From the NCBI GenBank assembly GCA_002239045.1, contig MPNN01000001.1:186001-250000 (forward strand): a stretch of DNA of 64,000 bases. The letters run 5' to 3'. The notes under the pieces were generated by a model, which saw only the letters and a list, made by a program, of their open reading frames with translations, did not search any database and was not told the origin of the DNA. Origin of the DNA: SAR202 cluster bacterium bin127 (GTDB lineage: Bacteria > Chloroflexota > Dehalococcoidia > Lucifugimonadales > Lucifugimonadaceae). Shown here piece after piece: positions 39,667-48,035 of this stretch. The stretch's first letter is position 1. Each line of letters begins with the position of its first letter. The translations under genes were made by a program, and so were the position numbers.

Positions 39667-41844
39667 TTGAAGATGAGTACAAGTAGAAAGTTCTTGCTGG
39701 CGAGTGCGGTGGCTATAGCCGCGCTGGCAGCTTGGGCCTGTGGCGAGACGGTGATTCAGACCGTCGTCGTCGAAAAAGAGGTCCAAGTACAGGGTGAGAC
39801 AGTAATCCAGACCGTCGTCGTCGAGAAAGAGGTCCAGGTAGCGGGTGAAACCGTCGTCCAGACCGTCGTCGTCGAGAAAGAGGTCCAGGTAGCGGGTGAA
39901 ACCGTTGTCCAGACCGTCGTCGTCGAGAAAGAGGTTGCGGTAGAGGTAGAGGTCGTCAAAGAGGTCGAGGTCATCAAAGAGGTTGAGGTGATGGCACCAG
40001 AACCTACGGCGACAGCGAGCTTGATTGGCACCATCGGAGCCCCGGACCCCAAGACCGAGGGCGGTGCCGCTGTCATTGGTTTCGCGGGTATCGGTCAGCA
40101 AGTCGGCAGGAACGCCAACCAGGCATCTGACGCGCTCAAGAACTGGGGCGTAGCCGAGACTCTGTTCCGCCGCGGTGCGAGTGACGAGACCGTGCCTTGG
40201 GTGGCCACCACGTGGAGCATCAGTGACGACCTGACTACTGGCAGCGTCACGATTCAAGACGGCATCACTTTCCGCACTAAGGACAAGAGCTACGGCGAAT
40301 TGACCGCCGAAGACGTTGCTTGGAGCATGAACGACGCCAACAACGCGACGAACACGACTTCTATCCACGGTCAGGCTGGCGACTTTGCTGGTCTCTGGGG
40401 TGAGTGGCGCGTGGTCGACGCGAACACCGTTGAGTGGAACTTCGCCACGAAAGCGGACGGCACCCCGGCGTTTGACGGAACTTGGAAAGACGACTACGTC
40501 AACCAGTCTGGTCAAGCATTCCCAGTACTTTCGAAGAACGCGTTCGACACCGAGGGAGCGGAATTCGTGCGAGACACGGTAGTCGCGAGCGGTCCATATC
40601 TGATCGACACGTGGATTGCGGACGACCGAATCGTTTTGACGGCGGACCCAGATCACTGGAATTTCGACCCTAAGACCAGCACCATCATCATGGTGCAGGC
40701 GGGCGACCCGACCAACCGTGCAACGCTGTTGCGCACCGGTCAGATCGACACCGCCCAGCTTGAGCCCAAAGACGCGGCAAACCTGATCGTCGACTCCTCT
40801 AACTGGGGTCAGTCTGGCACCGGTGGCGCAGTCCAGCTCGGTATCTTCTTCTCCGGCAACTTGTGGGAGGATGTAGATGCCAAATCTGGAGCGCCGCTTC
40901 CGACTAAAGCCCCGTTTGTGCACGACCACGCATGGATCGGCAAACCCGACCAGTGGGACGAAGACAAACAGGAATGGGCGAACAACCACGGACTAGGCGA
41001 CTTGGAACAGGCTCGCCAGGTTCGCTATGCTCTGGCACTCGCGGTTGATCGTGAAGCCGTCAACAATTCATTGCTCGCAGGTCTAGGTAACGTAGTCGAT
41101 GTCGAGTATTTCGCATCCTCGCACCCGAACTTCGATGCAGTGCAATGCACGCAGGACACTCCTGCGGACTACCTCGGTCCAGGAGTCATGTCATTCGGAT
41201 TCGAAGCACCAGCAGGCACGGGTCCTTGCACATACGGTTACGACCCGGTGCAAGCTGTGCAGATCATCAAGTCTCTTGATCCTGATTGGCGCAAGACCAA
41301 CGTGTCGTCCGACGTTTTGGGCGATCATCGCTTCGAGGTCTCGGTCTACGCCGGTCCTGAACTCGGTGGCGGTGCATCAGTTACCGGTGAAGTTGCAGAC
41401 GCAGTCGCTGGTTACTGGTCCGACATCGGACTCTCGACATTCTCGCTGAAGTTCACGTATGTGACGTTCCGTCCAACAGTCGTAGGACGTTCGAACGTGC
41501 ATCCATGGATCACCTCATGCGACAAGGGCCGAGAGTCGAACCCATGGCACTTCCCCAAGGGTCTGGTGCAAACGACTCTGACGCGCGGCGGTTTCGCATG
41601 TGGCTTTGAGTCGCCGAAGATCCTTGAACTCTACGAGGGCATGGCGGCCGCTAGCGACACTGCGGAGGCCACGGACTTCGCGAACCGTTACCTGCAGTAC
41701 GTCTACTACCAGAACCTGCAACCCGGCGTCGTCGCCGTCCCGCAGGACTGGTTCTGGAACCGCAAGAAGATCGCATCTTGGCCACAGGACCGAGCAGCGG
41801 CAAGCGGGATCAACAACCTTTGGGACATCGAGCTGGCTAACTGA
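39667..41844 (+). CDS. ABC transporter substrate-binding protein, dipeptide/nickel type, with QTVVVEKEV repeats
   Basis: A 725-residue family 5 solute-binding lipoprotein. The signal sequence ends near ALAAWAC, then come four 17-residue repeats of the QTVVVEKEV type (residues ~27-95) that should form an extended stalk. The large binding domain follows, with WGVAETLFRR, WSISDDLTTGSVTIQDGITF, LTAEDVAWSM and QARQVRYALALAVDREAV patterns typical of DppA/OppA. I start it at TTG 39667, seven bases after GGAGG; ATG 39673 is the alternative. It delivers a peptide or similar solute to the permeases downstream. No ATPase genes follow, so these must be elsewhere. Confidence 0.9.
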   Translation: MKMSTSRKFLLASAVAIAALAAWACGETVIQTVVVEKEVQVQGETVIQTVVVEKEVQVAGETVVQTVVVEKEVQVAGETVVQTVVVEKEVAVEVEVVKEVEVIKEVEVMAPEPTATASLIGTIGAPDPKTEGGAAVIGFAGIGQQVGRNANQASDALKNWGVAETLFRRGASDETVPWVATTWSISDDLTTGSVTIQDGITFRTKDKSYGELTAEDVAWSMNDANNATNTTSIHGQAGDFAGLWGEWRVVDANTVEWNFATKADGTPAFDGTWKDDYVNQSGQAFPVLSKNAFDTEGAEFVRDTVVASGPYLIDTWIADDRIVLTADPDHWNFDPKTSTIIMVQAGDPTNRATLLRTGQIDTAQLEPKDAANLIVDSSNWGQSGTGGAVQLGIFFSGNLWEDVDAKSGAPLPTKAPFVHDHAWIGKPDQWDEDKQEWANNHGLGDLEQARQVRYALALAVDREAVNNSLLAGLGNVVDVEYFASSHPNFDAVQCTQDTPADYLGPGVMSFGFEAPAGTGPCTYGYDPVQAVQIIKSLDPDWRKTNVSSDVLGDHRFEVSVYAGPELGGGASVTGEVADAVAGYWSDIGLSTFSLKFTYVTFRPTVVGRSNVHPWITSCDKGRESNPWHFPKGLVQTTLTRGGFACGFESPKILELYEGMAAASDTAEATDFANRYLQYVYYQNLQPGVVAVPQDWFWNRKKIASWPQDRAAASGINNLWDIELAN
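39745..39948 (+). repeat. Four tandem 51-base units encoding the QTVVVEKEV repeats
   Basis: Units of exactly 51 bases start at 39745, 39796, 39847 and 39898. They are nearly identical and begin GAGAC or GAAAC. They encode GETVxQTVVVEKEVQVA. A related but degenerate stretch is in the anti-sigma-like gene at 56900-57250. Confidence 0.9.
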
Positions 41845-42069
41845 TCAGCTCTGAACCTGATTACACGTCATCGGACGTTTCGGCGCAATCCGGTAATGTC
41901 CGGTGACGGCAGCACAGTGCACCCTCGCGGTTGACAAGCATGCGCGGCGGAAAATGCCGCGATCTGGTTCGCCGCGAGGGTGGATCGTCTAAAACGGTTC
42001 ACGCGTGATGCACGCTGTTGGAGTAAACTCAATTGCGCGCGAGGGCGTGAACTAGCAACTAATCTGACC

Positions 42070-43020
42070 ATGCGTCGCTTTCTCATAAGAAGATTTCTCT
42101 TCATGATCTTGAGCACGATCGCGGCGACGGCGATCGTGTTTTCGTTGTCACGTGCGGTTGGTGACCCTTTGTTGCTATTCGCCACGTCTGGCTACGGCAT
42201 TTCTGACGAAGCGGTTGCTGAGATTCGCAAGGAGCTCGCGCTCGACAGGACTTATCCGGAGCAATACATTCTTTGGCTTGGTCGGGTGCTGCGAGGCGAT
42301 CTAGGGCAGACATTGGCGTTCAAGTTGCCGGTCGCCCGGATAATCACCGAGAAGATTCCGCATAGTCTGCAACTCGGCACATTCGCTTGGGTATTTTCAG
42401 GAGTTATCGGTGTGGGATTGGGTGTGTTGTCAGCGGTCAAAAGAGCGTCATTGCCGGACTATGGTGGTAGATTTCTTGCCTTGATCGGTCAATCGATCCC
42501 GATTTTCTGGTTCGCGATAATTCTTATCTATGTGTTCGCGGTGTGGTTAGATTGGTTACCTGCAGGTTTGGCGGGTGATTCGACGCAGGAACCGTCACTT
42601 TGGCAGATGGAGTATCTCGTATTGCCCGTGACGGCGATGACTTTGGGTGGATTGGCGGGTTATCTGCGCTTGACTCGGTCTGCGATGCTCGAGGTGCTCG
42701 ATTCTGAGTACGTGAAATTGGCGCGTGCGAAGGGTGTTGCGACGTCCTATGTGGTTTGGAAGCACGCGTTTCGCAACGCGTTGATTCAACCGCTGACGGC
42801 ATCGACATTGGCCTTCGCTGGATTTATTGAGGGTGCGTTGGTAGTGGAGACGATATTTTCACGTCCGGGCATTGGCCAGATGGCGATCCAAGCTGTCCAC
42901 GGTAACGACTTTCCGACGTTGCAGGGTGCGGTATTGATGTTCATCTTGGTTTATGTGATCGCGACATTCCTGACGGACATCGTTTACGCGTTGGTAGATC
43001 CACGGATCAGGTTCGACTAA
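42070..43020 (+). CDS. ABC transporter permease (DppB/OppB type)
   Basis: A 316-residue inner-membrane permease. After MRRFLIRRFLFMILSTIAAT comes a six-helix core, with the cytoplasmic EAA loop at SEYVKLARAKGVATSYVVWKHAFRNAL (preceded by TRSAMLEVLD). The loop carries the ARAKG signature. The ATG at 42070 is chosen over 41980, whose extra 30 residues are polar and unlike the family. The gene follows the binding protein after a 225-base gap and precedes the second permease by 34 bases. It forms half of the translocation pore. Confidence 0.93.
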   Translation: MRRFLIRRFLFMILSTIAATAIVFSLSRAVGDPLLLFATSGYGISDEAVAEIRKELALDRTYPEQYILWLGRVLRGDLGQTLAFKLPVARIITEKIPHSLQLGTFAWVFSGVIGVGLGVLSAVKRASLPDYGGRFLALIGQSIPIFWFAIILIYVFAVWLDWLPAGLAGDSTQEPSLWQMEYLVLPVTAMTLGGLAGYLRLTRSAMLEVLDSEYVKLARAKGVATSYVVWKHAFRNALIQPLTASTLAFAGFIEGALVVETIFSRPGIGQMAIQAVHGNDFPTLQGAVLMFILVYVIATFLTDIVYALVDPRIRFD

Positions 43021-43054
43021 ACCAATCAGCAGTTACAAGCATCGAGACGAAACA

Positions 43055-44104
43055 TTGGCGACTGACCAGAGACAAGAAGGCGGACTTGCCGCTGCGGAGG
43101 CGGTTCAGCAGTTGGACGCGCCGACGACCGGTCTTCGAAATGTTCGTCGCTCGATCCCGTCTCAGCTTTGGTATGTCTTGCGACGTTGGCCGGTAATCCC
43201 GATCGTGATCCTGGTCTCGATTGCATTCGTTGCGTTTGCAGCGGATTTTATCTCGCCGACGGATCCAGCAATTCAGAAGTTGAACTTTAACTTGTTGGCT
43301 CCGACTTGGGGACAGGCGCATCCGGCGAACGAAACCGCTGCCAACGAGGCTGATTTTGACCTAACAACTGATGAAGGGTTGATTGGTTACACGCTCGCGG
43401 CGAAGAAGGGATTCGCTCGCAACGAGTTCATCTTGGGCAGCGACGGACTGGGCCGGGACGTTCTTTCGCGCATCATTCACGGTGCGAGGGTTTCGCTGAA
43501 GGTATCGGGGTACGCATTGCTTTCCGGTGTGATTATCGGTACGGCGATGGGCATCCTTGGCGGGTACTACGGCGGTTGGATCGACGAGCTACTGATGCGC
43601 TTCGTCGATATTTGGAACGCGTTGCCATTCCTGTTGGTCGCCATCATGGTGGGAGCCACGATTGGCGCGACGGAGACCACTGTGATCATCATCATCGCGA
43701 TGATCGCCTGGCCGCCGTTCGTTAGGCAGATTCGTGCCGACGTTCTTACCATTCGGTCGCTAGATTACATCGCGGCGGCGCGGATCATGGGTGCGAGCAA
43801 TCTGCGCTTGATGATGCGGCACATATTGCCCGGTACTGTCAGTACCGTTCTCGTGATCGCGACACTACGAGTCGGCGGATTGATACTGACAGAGTCGGTG
43901 TTGTCCTTCTTGGGCGTTGGAATTCCCGACCCCACTCCGACGTGGGGCAAGATGGTTGACGAGGGCTATCAGTACCTCATAAACGACGTCTGGTGGTCGT
44001 CATTCTTCCCAGGACTGTCCATCTTTTTGCTGGTGATGGCGATGAACTTCTTCGGGGATTGGTTGCGAGACCGATTGGATCCGAGACTGCGGCAACTCGA
44101 CTAG
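43055..44104 (+). CDS. ABC transporter permease (DppC/OppC type)
   Basis: A 349-residue permease with TTG start. The N-terminal helix is preceded by ~45 polar residues, and the periplasmic segment includes FILGSDGLGRDVLSRIIHGARVS, the OppC hallmark. The EAA loop is RSLDYIAAARIMGASNLRLMMRHILP. It pairs with the permease at 42070. The pair lacks the two ATPases usually encoded next. The gene ends before a 750-base stretch with a hairpin, tRNA and repeats. Confidence 0.93.
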   Translation: MATDQRQEGGLAAAEAVQQLDAPTTGLRNVRRSIPSQLWYVLRRWPVIPIVILVSIAFVAFAADFISPTDPAIQKLNFNLLAPTWGQAHPANETAANEADFDLTTDEGLIGYTLAAKKGFARNEFILGSDGLGRDVLSRIIHGARVSLKVSGYALLSGVIIGTAMGILGGYYGGWIDELLMRFVDIWNALPFLLVAIMVGATIGATETTVIIIIAMIAWPPFVRQIRADVLTIRSLDYIAAARIMGASNLRLMMRHILPGTVSTVLVIATLRVGGLILTESVLSFLGVGIPDPTPTWGKMVDEGYQYLINDVWWSSFFPGLSIFLLVMAMNFFGDWLRDRLDPRLRQLD

Positions 44105-44198
44105 GACGAGGGGGCCCGTTGCCCGATCCCGATCCTGACGGGTCAGTGGGGGTTGCTTTATACTCGAGTTCAGAGGTCGCGAATCCGCTATCTCGAGT

Positions 44199-44262
44199 GG
44201 TCGGAGGGAGGTTCGTATGGCCTAGATGCGATCCGATTACGCTTGCTAGGCGACCTCCGACC
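44199..44262. other. Nested inverted repeats: candidate structured RNA
   Basis: GGTCGGAGG (44199-44207) pairs with CCTCCGACC (44254-44262) and, inside, GCCTAG (44220-44225) pairs with CTAGGC (44246-44251). The strand cannot be told from the stems alone. It lies in the 750-base gap after the permease. It is not a tRNA by its loops and does not match an RNA class I know. Confidence 0.4.
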
Positions 44263-44351
44263 AATTCCCAATCGTAATCAAATCGATTAATTGTCGTTGG
44301 GCAACTACGCGCTCGTGATTGACCGTATACAATGACGCGTGTCGCGGTTCA

Positions 44352-44370
44352 CAAAAGCGCAATGCTTTTT
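44352..44370 (-). terminator. Possible terminator after the unusual tRNA
   Basis: On the minus strand AAAAGC and GCTTTT pair with a five-base loop six bases after the tRNA. The stem is weak and the U-run is part of it, so this is only a possible end signal. Confidence 0.35.
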
Positions 44371-44375
44371 ATCGG

Positions 44376-44465
44376 CGGAGGGTGGCGGAATCGAACCGCG
44401 ATGCTAGGTCTTGTCTAGCAACCCCGGGAGTTGCAGTCCCGTTCGTCGCCTCGACGGCACCCTCC
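44376..44465 (-). tRNA. Class II tRNA with GCA (Cys) anticodon and tRNA-Sec/Ser-like architecture
   Basis: On the minus strand a 90-base cloverleaf forms. The acceptor stem is 8 base pairs (GGAGGGTG with CACCCTCC). The D stem is CGTCG/CGACG with a three-base loop. The anticodon stem is CGGGA/TCCCG with loop CTGCAAC (anticodon GCA). A long variable arm has TGCTAG/CTAGCA, and the T stem is four pairs (GCGG/CCGC) with TTCGATT. The discriminator is G, and CCG rather than CCA follows. Normal tRNA-Cys has a short variable loop, 7-pair acceptor, U8 and U73. This one instead resembles tRNA-Sec/tRNA-Ser and the allo-tRNAs with 8/4 architecture. It would read Cys codons but may be charged with Ser or Sec precursors. 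Confidence 0.75.
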
Positions 44466-44479
44466 GTTTGCAAATGAAG

Positions 44480-44510
44480 CGCCCTGTTGATGCAGGGCGT
44501 TTTCTTTTTT
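44480..44510 (+). terminator. Rho-independent terminator on the plus strand
   Basis: CGCCCTG pairs with CAGGGCG over seven bases, loop TTGATG, followed by TTTTCTTTTTT. It is the only strong terminator after the permease operon, although 370 bases away, and lies just upstream of the tRNA on the other strand. Confidence 0.75.
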
Positions 44511-44635
44511 ATCACTACCGGAAGCGTTGATATTTGCGCGTTGGCGAAAGATGGATAGAAGTGCGCCTGTATTGCTGAGGGCAGTCGAATTATCTCTCAG
44601 GGAGGTGCATGTTTGCGGCGGCGCACCAGCGCGAT

Positions 44636-44672
44636 AGATTCCTCGGCTCCGCTGCGCTTCGCTCGGAATGAC
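44636..44672. repeat. Family A repeat
   Basis: AGATTCCTCGG...GCTCGGAATGACA, an inverted-orientation member of family A, lies between the terminator and the gene at 44856. Two shorter ATGACAATCCTC echoes follow at about 44667 and 44699. Confidence 0.7.
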
Positions 44673-44855
44673 AATCCTCCGGCAATTCGCCCAAGGGCAT
44701 GACAATCCTCGGCGATCCGCCCGAGACTTGATCCGCCGGCTTCGCTTATATACTTTCGGCGTCTATCTAAAGCGGAACGAGTGCGTCGCTTATTGATGCA
44801 CAATTGATTGTCGGCGCGCACAGAGTCGCCCCAGCAAACTAAGGAGCAACTGAAC

Positions 44856-45722
44856 ATGTCGGTAGGATTCATCGGACTGGGTTACATGGGCCAAGGCATG
44901 GCAGACAATCTGCTCGCCAAGGGTGCGGATCCCGTCGTTTACACGCGGACGCAATCGAAGATCGAGGCGATGATCGATCGTGGCGCCAAGGGTGCGAGTT
45001 CGTCGTCGGATCTAGTTTCGAAGGTTGATGTGGTTCTGGCTTGTCTTCCGAGTGTGCAGACATCTTTGGATGTGATAGTCGGCGAGGTCATCCCGGCGTG
45101 TGAGCCAGGTCAGATTATCGTGGACCACAGCACTGTCGACATCGGGACTTCTCGAACGTGTGCGGCGGCTGCGGAGGCGAAAGGGGCGATGTTCATTGAT
45201 GCCCCGATCAGTGGTGGGCCAACCGGTGCTGCCGCCGGGACGCTGGCGATCATGTGCGGCGGTTCGGAGGAAGCATTTACCAAGGCATTACCGTATTTCG
45301 AGTTGATGGGTGCGAACGTTCGTCACATGGGACAGAACGGCGCGGGGACGGCGATGAAGCTGATCAACCAGCTGTTGGTTGGAATCAACACGGTTGCGGC
45401 CGCCGAAGCATTCGCGTTGGCAAACGCCGCGGGTGTTGATATCGAGGTGGCAGGCGAGTTGTTGAGCGTCGCATGGGGCGGTAGCGCGATGGTTGAGCGC
45501 AGTACTCCGATAACAGCGGCTCGAGACTTTGAGAACTCGGCTGCGCCGGTACGCAACCTCGACAAGGACATGGGCATCATCAAAGACTTGGCAAAGGCCG
45601 AGAATCTATCGCTGGAATTAGCGATCAAATCCGAAGAGCTATTCCACGCGATGATGGACAACGATTGGGGTGAGAACGACATCGCTGGTGTGTTGGAGAT
45701 TATCGAAGCGCGATCGGCTTGA
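44856..45722 (+). CDS. 3-hydroxyisobutyrate dehydrogenase family oxidoreductase
   Basis: A 288-residue beta-hydroxyacid dehydrogenase. The N-terminal VGFIGLGYMGQGMADNL binds NAD(P). DAPISGGPTGAAAGTLAIMCGG is the substrate motif and NGAGTAMKLINQLL carries the catalytic Lys. The ATG at 44856 has AAGGAG nine bases upstream; the frame to 44808 is not needed. It oxidises a 3-hydroxy acid such as tartronate semialdehyde/glycerate or hydroxyisobutyrate. It is followed by two more oxidoreductases in the same direction. Confidence 0.9.
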   Translation: MSVGFIGLGYMGQGMADNLLAKGADPVVYTRTQSKIEAMIDRGAKGASSSSDLVSKVDVVLACLPSVQTSLDVIVGEVIPACEPGQIIVDHSTVDIGTSRTCAAAAEAKGAMFIDAPISGGPTGAAAGTLAIMCGGSEEAFTKALPYFELMGANVRHMGQNGAGTAMKLINQLLVGINTVAAAEAFALANAAGVDIEVAGELLSVAWGGSAMVERSTPITAARDFENSAAPVRNLDKDMGIIKDLAKAENLSLELAIKSEELFHAMMDNDWGENDIAGVLEIIEARSA

Positions 45723-45821
45723 GGTGTGGTGTAGCGGCGTGTTTTGGTCTGCTCTTGATGGGCGTCCCGCCCGCTGAAGCGCCCGCCTAAGCGGGAATGA
45801 CATTGTGGGAAAGGTCTGAAA

Positions 45822-46886
45822 TTGGGTAAACACAGTATCGCGGTGATCAAGGGCGACGGTATCGGCGTCGATGTCGTCGACGAAGCGCTGAAAGTCTTGC
45901 ACGCGCTTGCGGACAGGCACAACATCGAGTGGGAGTTCGTTGAATTTCCGTGGAGTTCGGAGTACTACTTCGAACACGGCGAGATGATGCCGTCGGACGG
46001 CGTGGAGCAGCTGAAGGGATTTGACGCCATATTCCTCGGCGCGGTAGGTCATCCGGAGGTGCAGGACCACATTACGCTGAATGGGCTACTATTGCCGATC
46101 CGGCGTGCGTTCGATCAGTACGCATGCGTGCGCCCATCCGTTTTACTGCCCGGCGTTGAATCGCCTTTGAGCGACGTCAAGCCCTACGATATCGACCTCA
46201 TCGTCGTGCGTGAGAATACCGAAGGCGAATATGCAAACGTCGGCGGTTTCCAGTATCGGGACTTTCCGGACGAGGTAGCGGTGCAGTCGGCGGTATTCAC
46301 CCGGAAGGGGTGCGAGCGAGTCATTCGCTACGCGTTCGAGCTATGTCGTGAGCGCAACAAAAGGATGCACGTGACGTCAATCACGAAGTCGAACGCGCAA
46401 GGCTACGGCATGGTGCTATGGGATCGGACATTCGATGCGGTGAAGGTGGAATACCCGGACATCACGACCGATTCATTGCTCATTGACGCTGCGTGCATGG
46501 ACTTTATACGTCGACCTCAGAATTTCGATGTGGTGGTGGCTTCGAACCTCTTTGGCGACATATTGACCGACATCGGCGCAATTATCACCGGTTCGATGGG
46601 ACTGGCGTCGAGTGCCAATCTCGATCCGACGCGGACGAGTCCATCGATGTTTGAACCGACGCATGGGAGTGCGCCAGACATCGCTGGAATGGGTATCGCC
46701 AACCCGATGGCGCAGATTCTGACCTCGGCGTTGATGTTGGACCACTTAAGGGAGAATGATGCGGCTGATGCTGTGCGCAGCGCGGTCGAGGACGTGTTGA
46801 GCGAAGGCGAGATACTGACACCGGACTTGGGTGGATCGTCTACTACCACCGCGGTCGGAGATTCGATTGCGGCTATGGTTTCTTGA
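45822..46886 (+). CDS. Isopropylmalate/tartrate/D-malate dehydrogenase family protein
   Basis: A 354-residue decarboxylating dehydrogenase of the isocitrate/isopropylmalate family. Segments include AVIKGDGIGVDVVDEAL, CVRPSVLLPGV, VVRENTEGEYANVGG, KSNAQGYGMVLWD, NLFGDILTDIGA and FEPTHGSAPDIAGMGIANP. The ENTEGEY and R-RPS layout favours tartrate or D-malate rather than isopropylmalate as substrate. The start is TTG at 45822 preceded by GGAAAGG. It probably acts with the flanking dehydrogenase and reductase on a hydroxy-dicarboxylic acid. Confidence 0.85.
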   Translation: MGKHSIAVIKGDGIGVDVVDEALKVLHALADRHNIEWEFVEFPWSSEYYFEHGEMMPSDGVEQLKGFDAIFLGAVGHPEVQDHITLNGLLLPIRRAFDQYACVRPSVLLPGVESPLSDVKPYDIDLIVVRENTEGEYANVGGFQYRDFPDEVAVQSAVFTRKGCERVIRYAFELCRERNKRMHVTSITKSNAQGYGMVLWDRTFDAVKVEYPDITTDSLLIDAACMDFIRRPQNFDVVVASNLFGDILTDIGAIITGSMGLASSANLDPTRTSPSMFEPTHGSAPDIAGMGIANPMAQILTSALMLDHLRENDAADAVRSAVEDVLSEGEILTPDLGGSSTTTAVGDSIAAMVS

Positions 46887-46911
46887 ACAATCAGGATATT
46901 GAGGCAATACG

Positions 46912-47925
46912 TTGAACCCGCTAGATAAAGTCACAATCGGAAATCAGGGTTGTGAGGTTACGCAACTCGGATTAGGCGGCGCGCCTCTGAGTGGCATGGT
47001 GCTTGGCGACGGAGTTTATGGAGGGACGGCGAGCGACGAGGCTCGTCGGATCATCAGACGGGCCCATGAACTTGGCATCAACTATTTCGACACGGCACCG
47101 CTGTATGGTTCGGGAAGGAGCGAGGTCAGGTACGGCGCGGCGCTCGCAGGCATCGACCGCGACAGTTACGTCATTTCTACGAAGGTTGGACGCGTGTTGG
47201 AGGTGTATGAGGGCGGCACGACCGCAGCAGAATCGCCAGACAATTTCGCCGACCACTACAGCGTGGATAGTTGGACGCGGGACGATGTGATGCGGTCGAT
47301 CGAGGATAGTCTGGGACGGTTGCGGACCGATCACGTCGAGATCGTGTTGGTTCACGACCCGGACATGCAGCCTTATGGCGAGAAGCAGGCGGTCGAGGAG
47401 GCGTTTCCGACGTTGATCGAGCTGCGAGAACAGGGCACGATCAAGGCGATTGGGTGCGGTATGAACGAGTGGCAGATGCCGGCAGCGTTCATACGTCGGT
47501 TCGACATTGATGCGGTGTTACTTGCAGGACGATACACGCTGCTCGACCACGATGCCTATCCCGAGTTCCTGCCGTTATGCGTAGAACGAGACGTCAAGAT
47601 CATCGTCGGCGGGCCCTACAACAGCGGCATTCTGGCTCGCGACCTCGATGGCGATGTGACATTCAACTACGAAATCGCGCCGCCGCATCTCGTCGAACGG
47701 GCGCGCATGTTAGATGCGGTTTGCCGTCGGCACGATGTGGATTTGAAGGCTGCCGCCTTGCAGTTCGTGCTGGCGCATCCGGCCGTTGGGACCGTAGTTC
47801 CCGGCGCGCAGTCGGTGCCGGAGTTGGAGGAGAACTTCGCGCTGATAGGGCAGACGATACCGGGCGACGTCTGGGCTGAGATGAAGGCCGAGGGGTTGAT
47901 ACCGGCGGATGCGGTAACGCCGTAG
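46912..47925 (+). CDS. Aldo/keto reductase (L-fucose/aldose dehydrogenase type)
   Basis: A 337-residue aldo/keto reductase with FDTAPLYGSGRSEVRYG, VISTKVGRVL and VLVHDPDMQPYG supplying Asp, Tyr, Lys and His. The C-terminal TVVPGAQSVPELEENF contacts the cofactor. The layout matches the branch that oxidises L-fucose, D-arabinose and similar aldoses. The start is TTG at 46912, after TGAGG. It ends the three-gene oxidative run and is followed by a methyltransferase gene. Confidence 0.87.
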   Translation: MNPLDKVTIGNQGCEVTQLGLGGAPLSGMVLGDGVYGGTASDEARRIIRRAHELGINYFDTAPLYGSGRSEVRYGAALAGIDRDSYVISTKVGRVLEVYEGGTTAAESPDNFADHYSVDSWTRDDVMRSIEDSLGRLRTDHVEIVLVHDPDMQPYGEKQAVEEAFPTLIELREQGTIKAIGCGMNEWQMPAAFIRRFDIDAVLLAGRYTLLDHDAYPEFLPLCVERDVKIIVGGPYNSGILARDLDGDVTFNYEIAPPHLVERARMLDAVCRRHDVDLKAAALQFVLAHPAVGTVVPGAQSVPELEENFALIGQTIPGDVWAEMKAEGLIPADAVTP

Positions 47926-48035
47926 GGCGTTGGAACCGCTAGATCGTCTGAATAACCTGCCATTTCCTCGTGACGAATTCGAAAATGTCCGTATAGTTGA
48001 TCTGTATCAACTCCGAGGATTATTGCATCATCGAA

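Noticed and set aside
39745..39948. CRISPR array
   Set aside because: The 51-base units are contiguous, nearly identical and coding, with no spacers.
39574..40989. Long minus-strand frame opposite the solute-binding protein
   Set aside because: It is a shadow of the 51-base repeats and of the GC-biased codons of the real gene; the plus-strand product has a signal peptide and a clear family.
44376..44465. Ordinary tRNA-Cys
   Set aside because: The long variable arm, 8-pair acceptor, G discriminator and lack of U8 do not fit the normal tRNA-Cys body.
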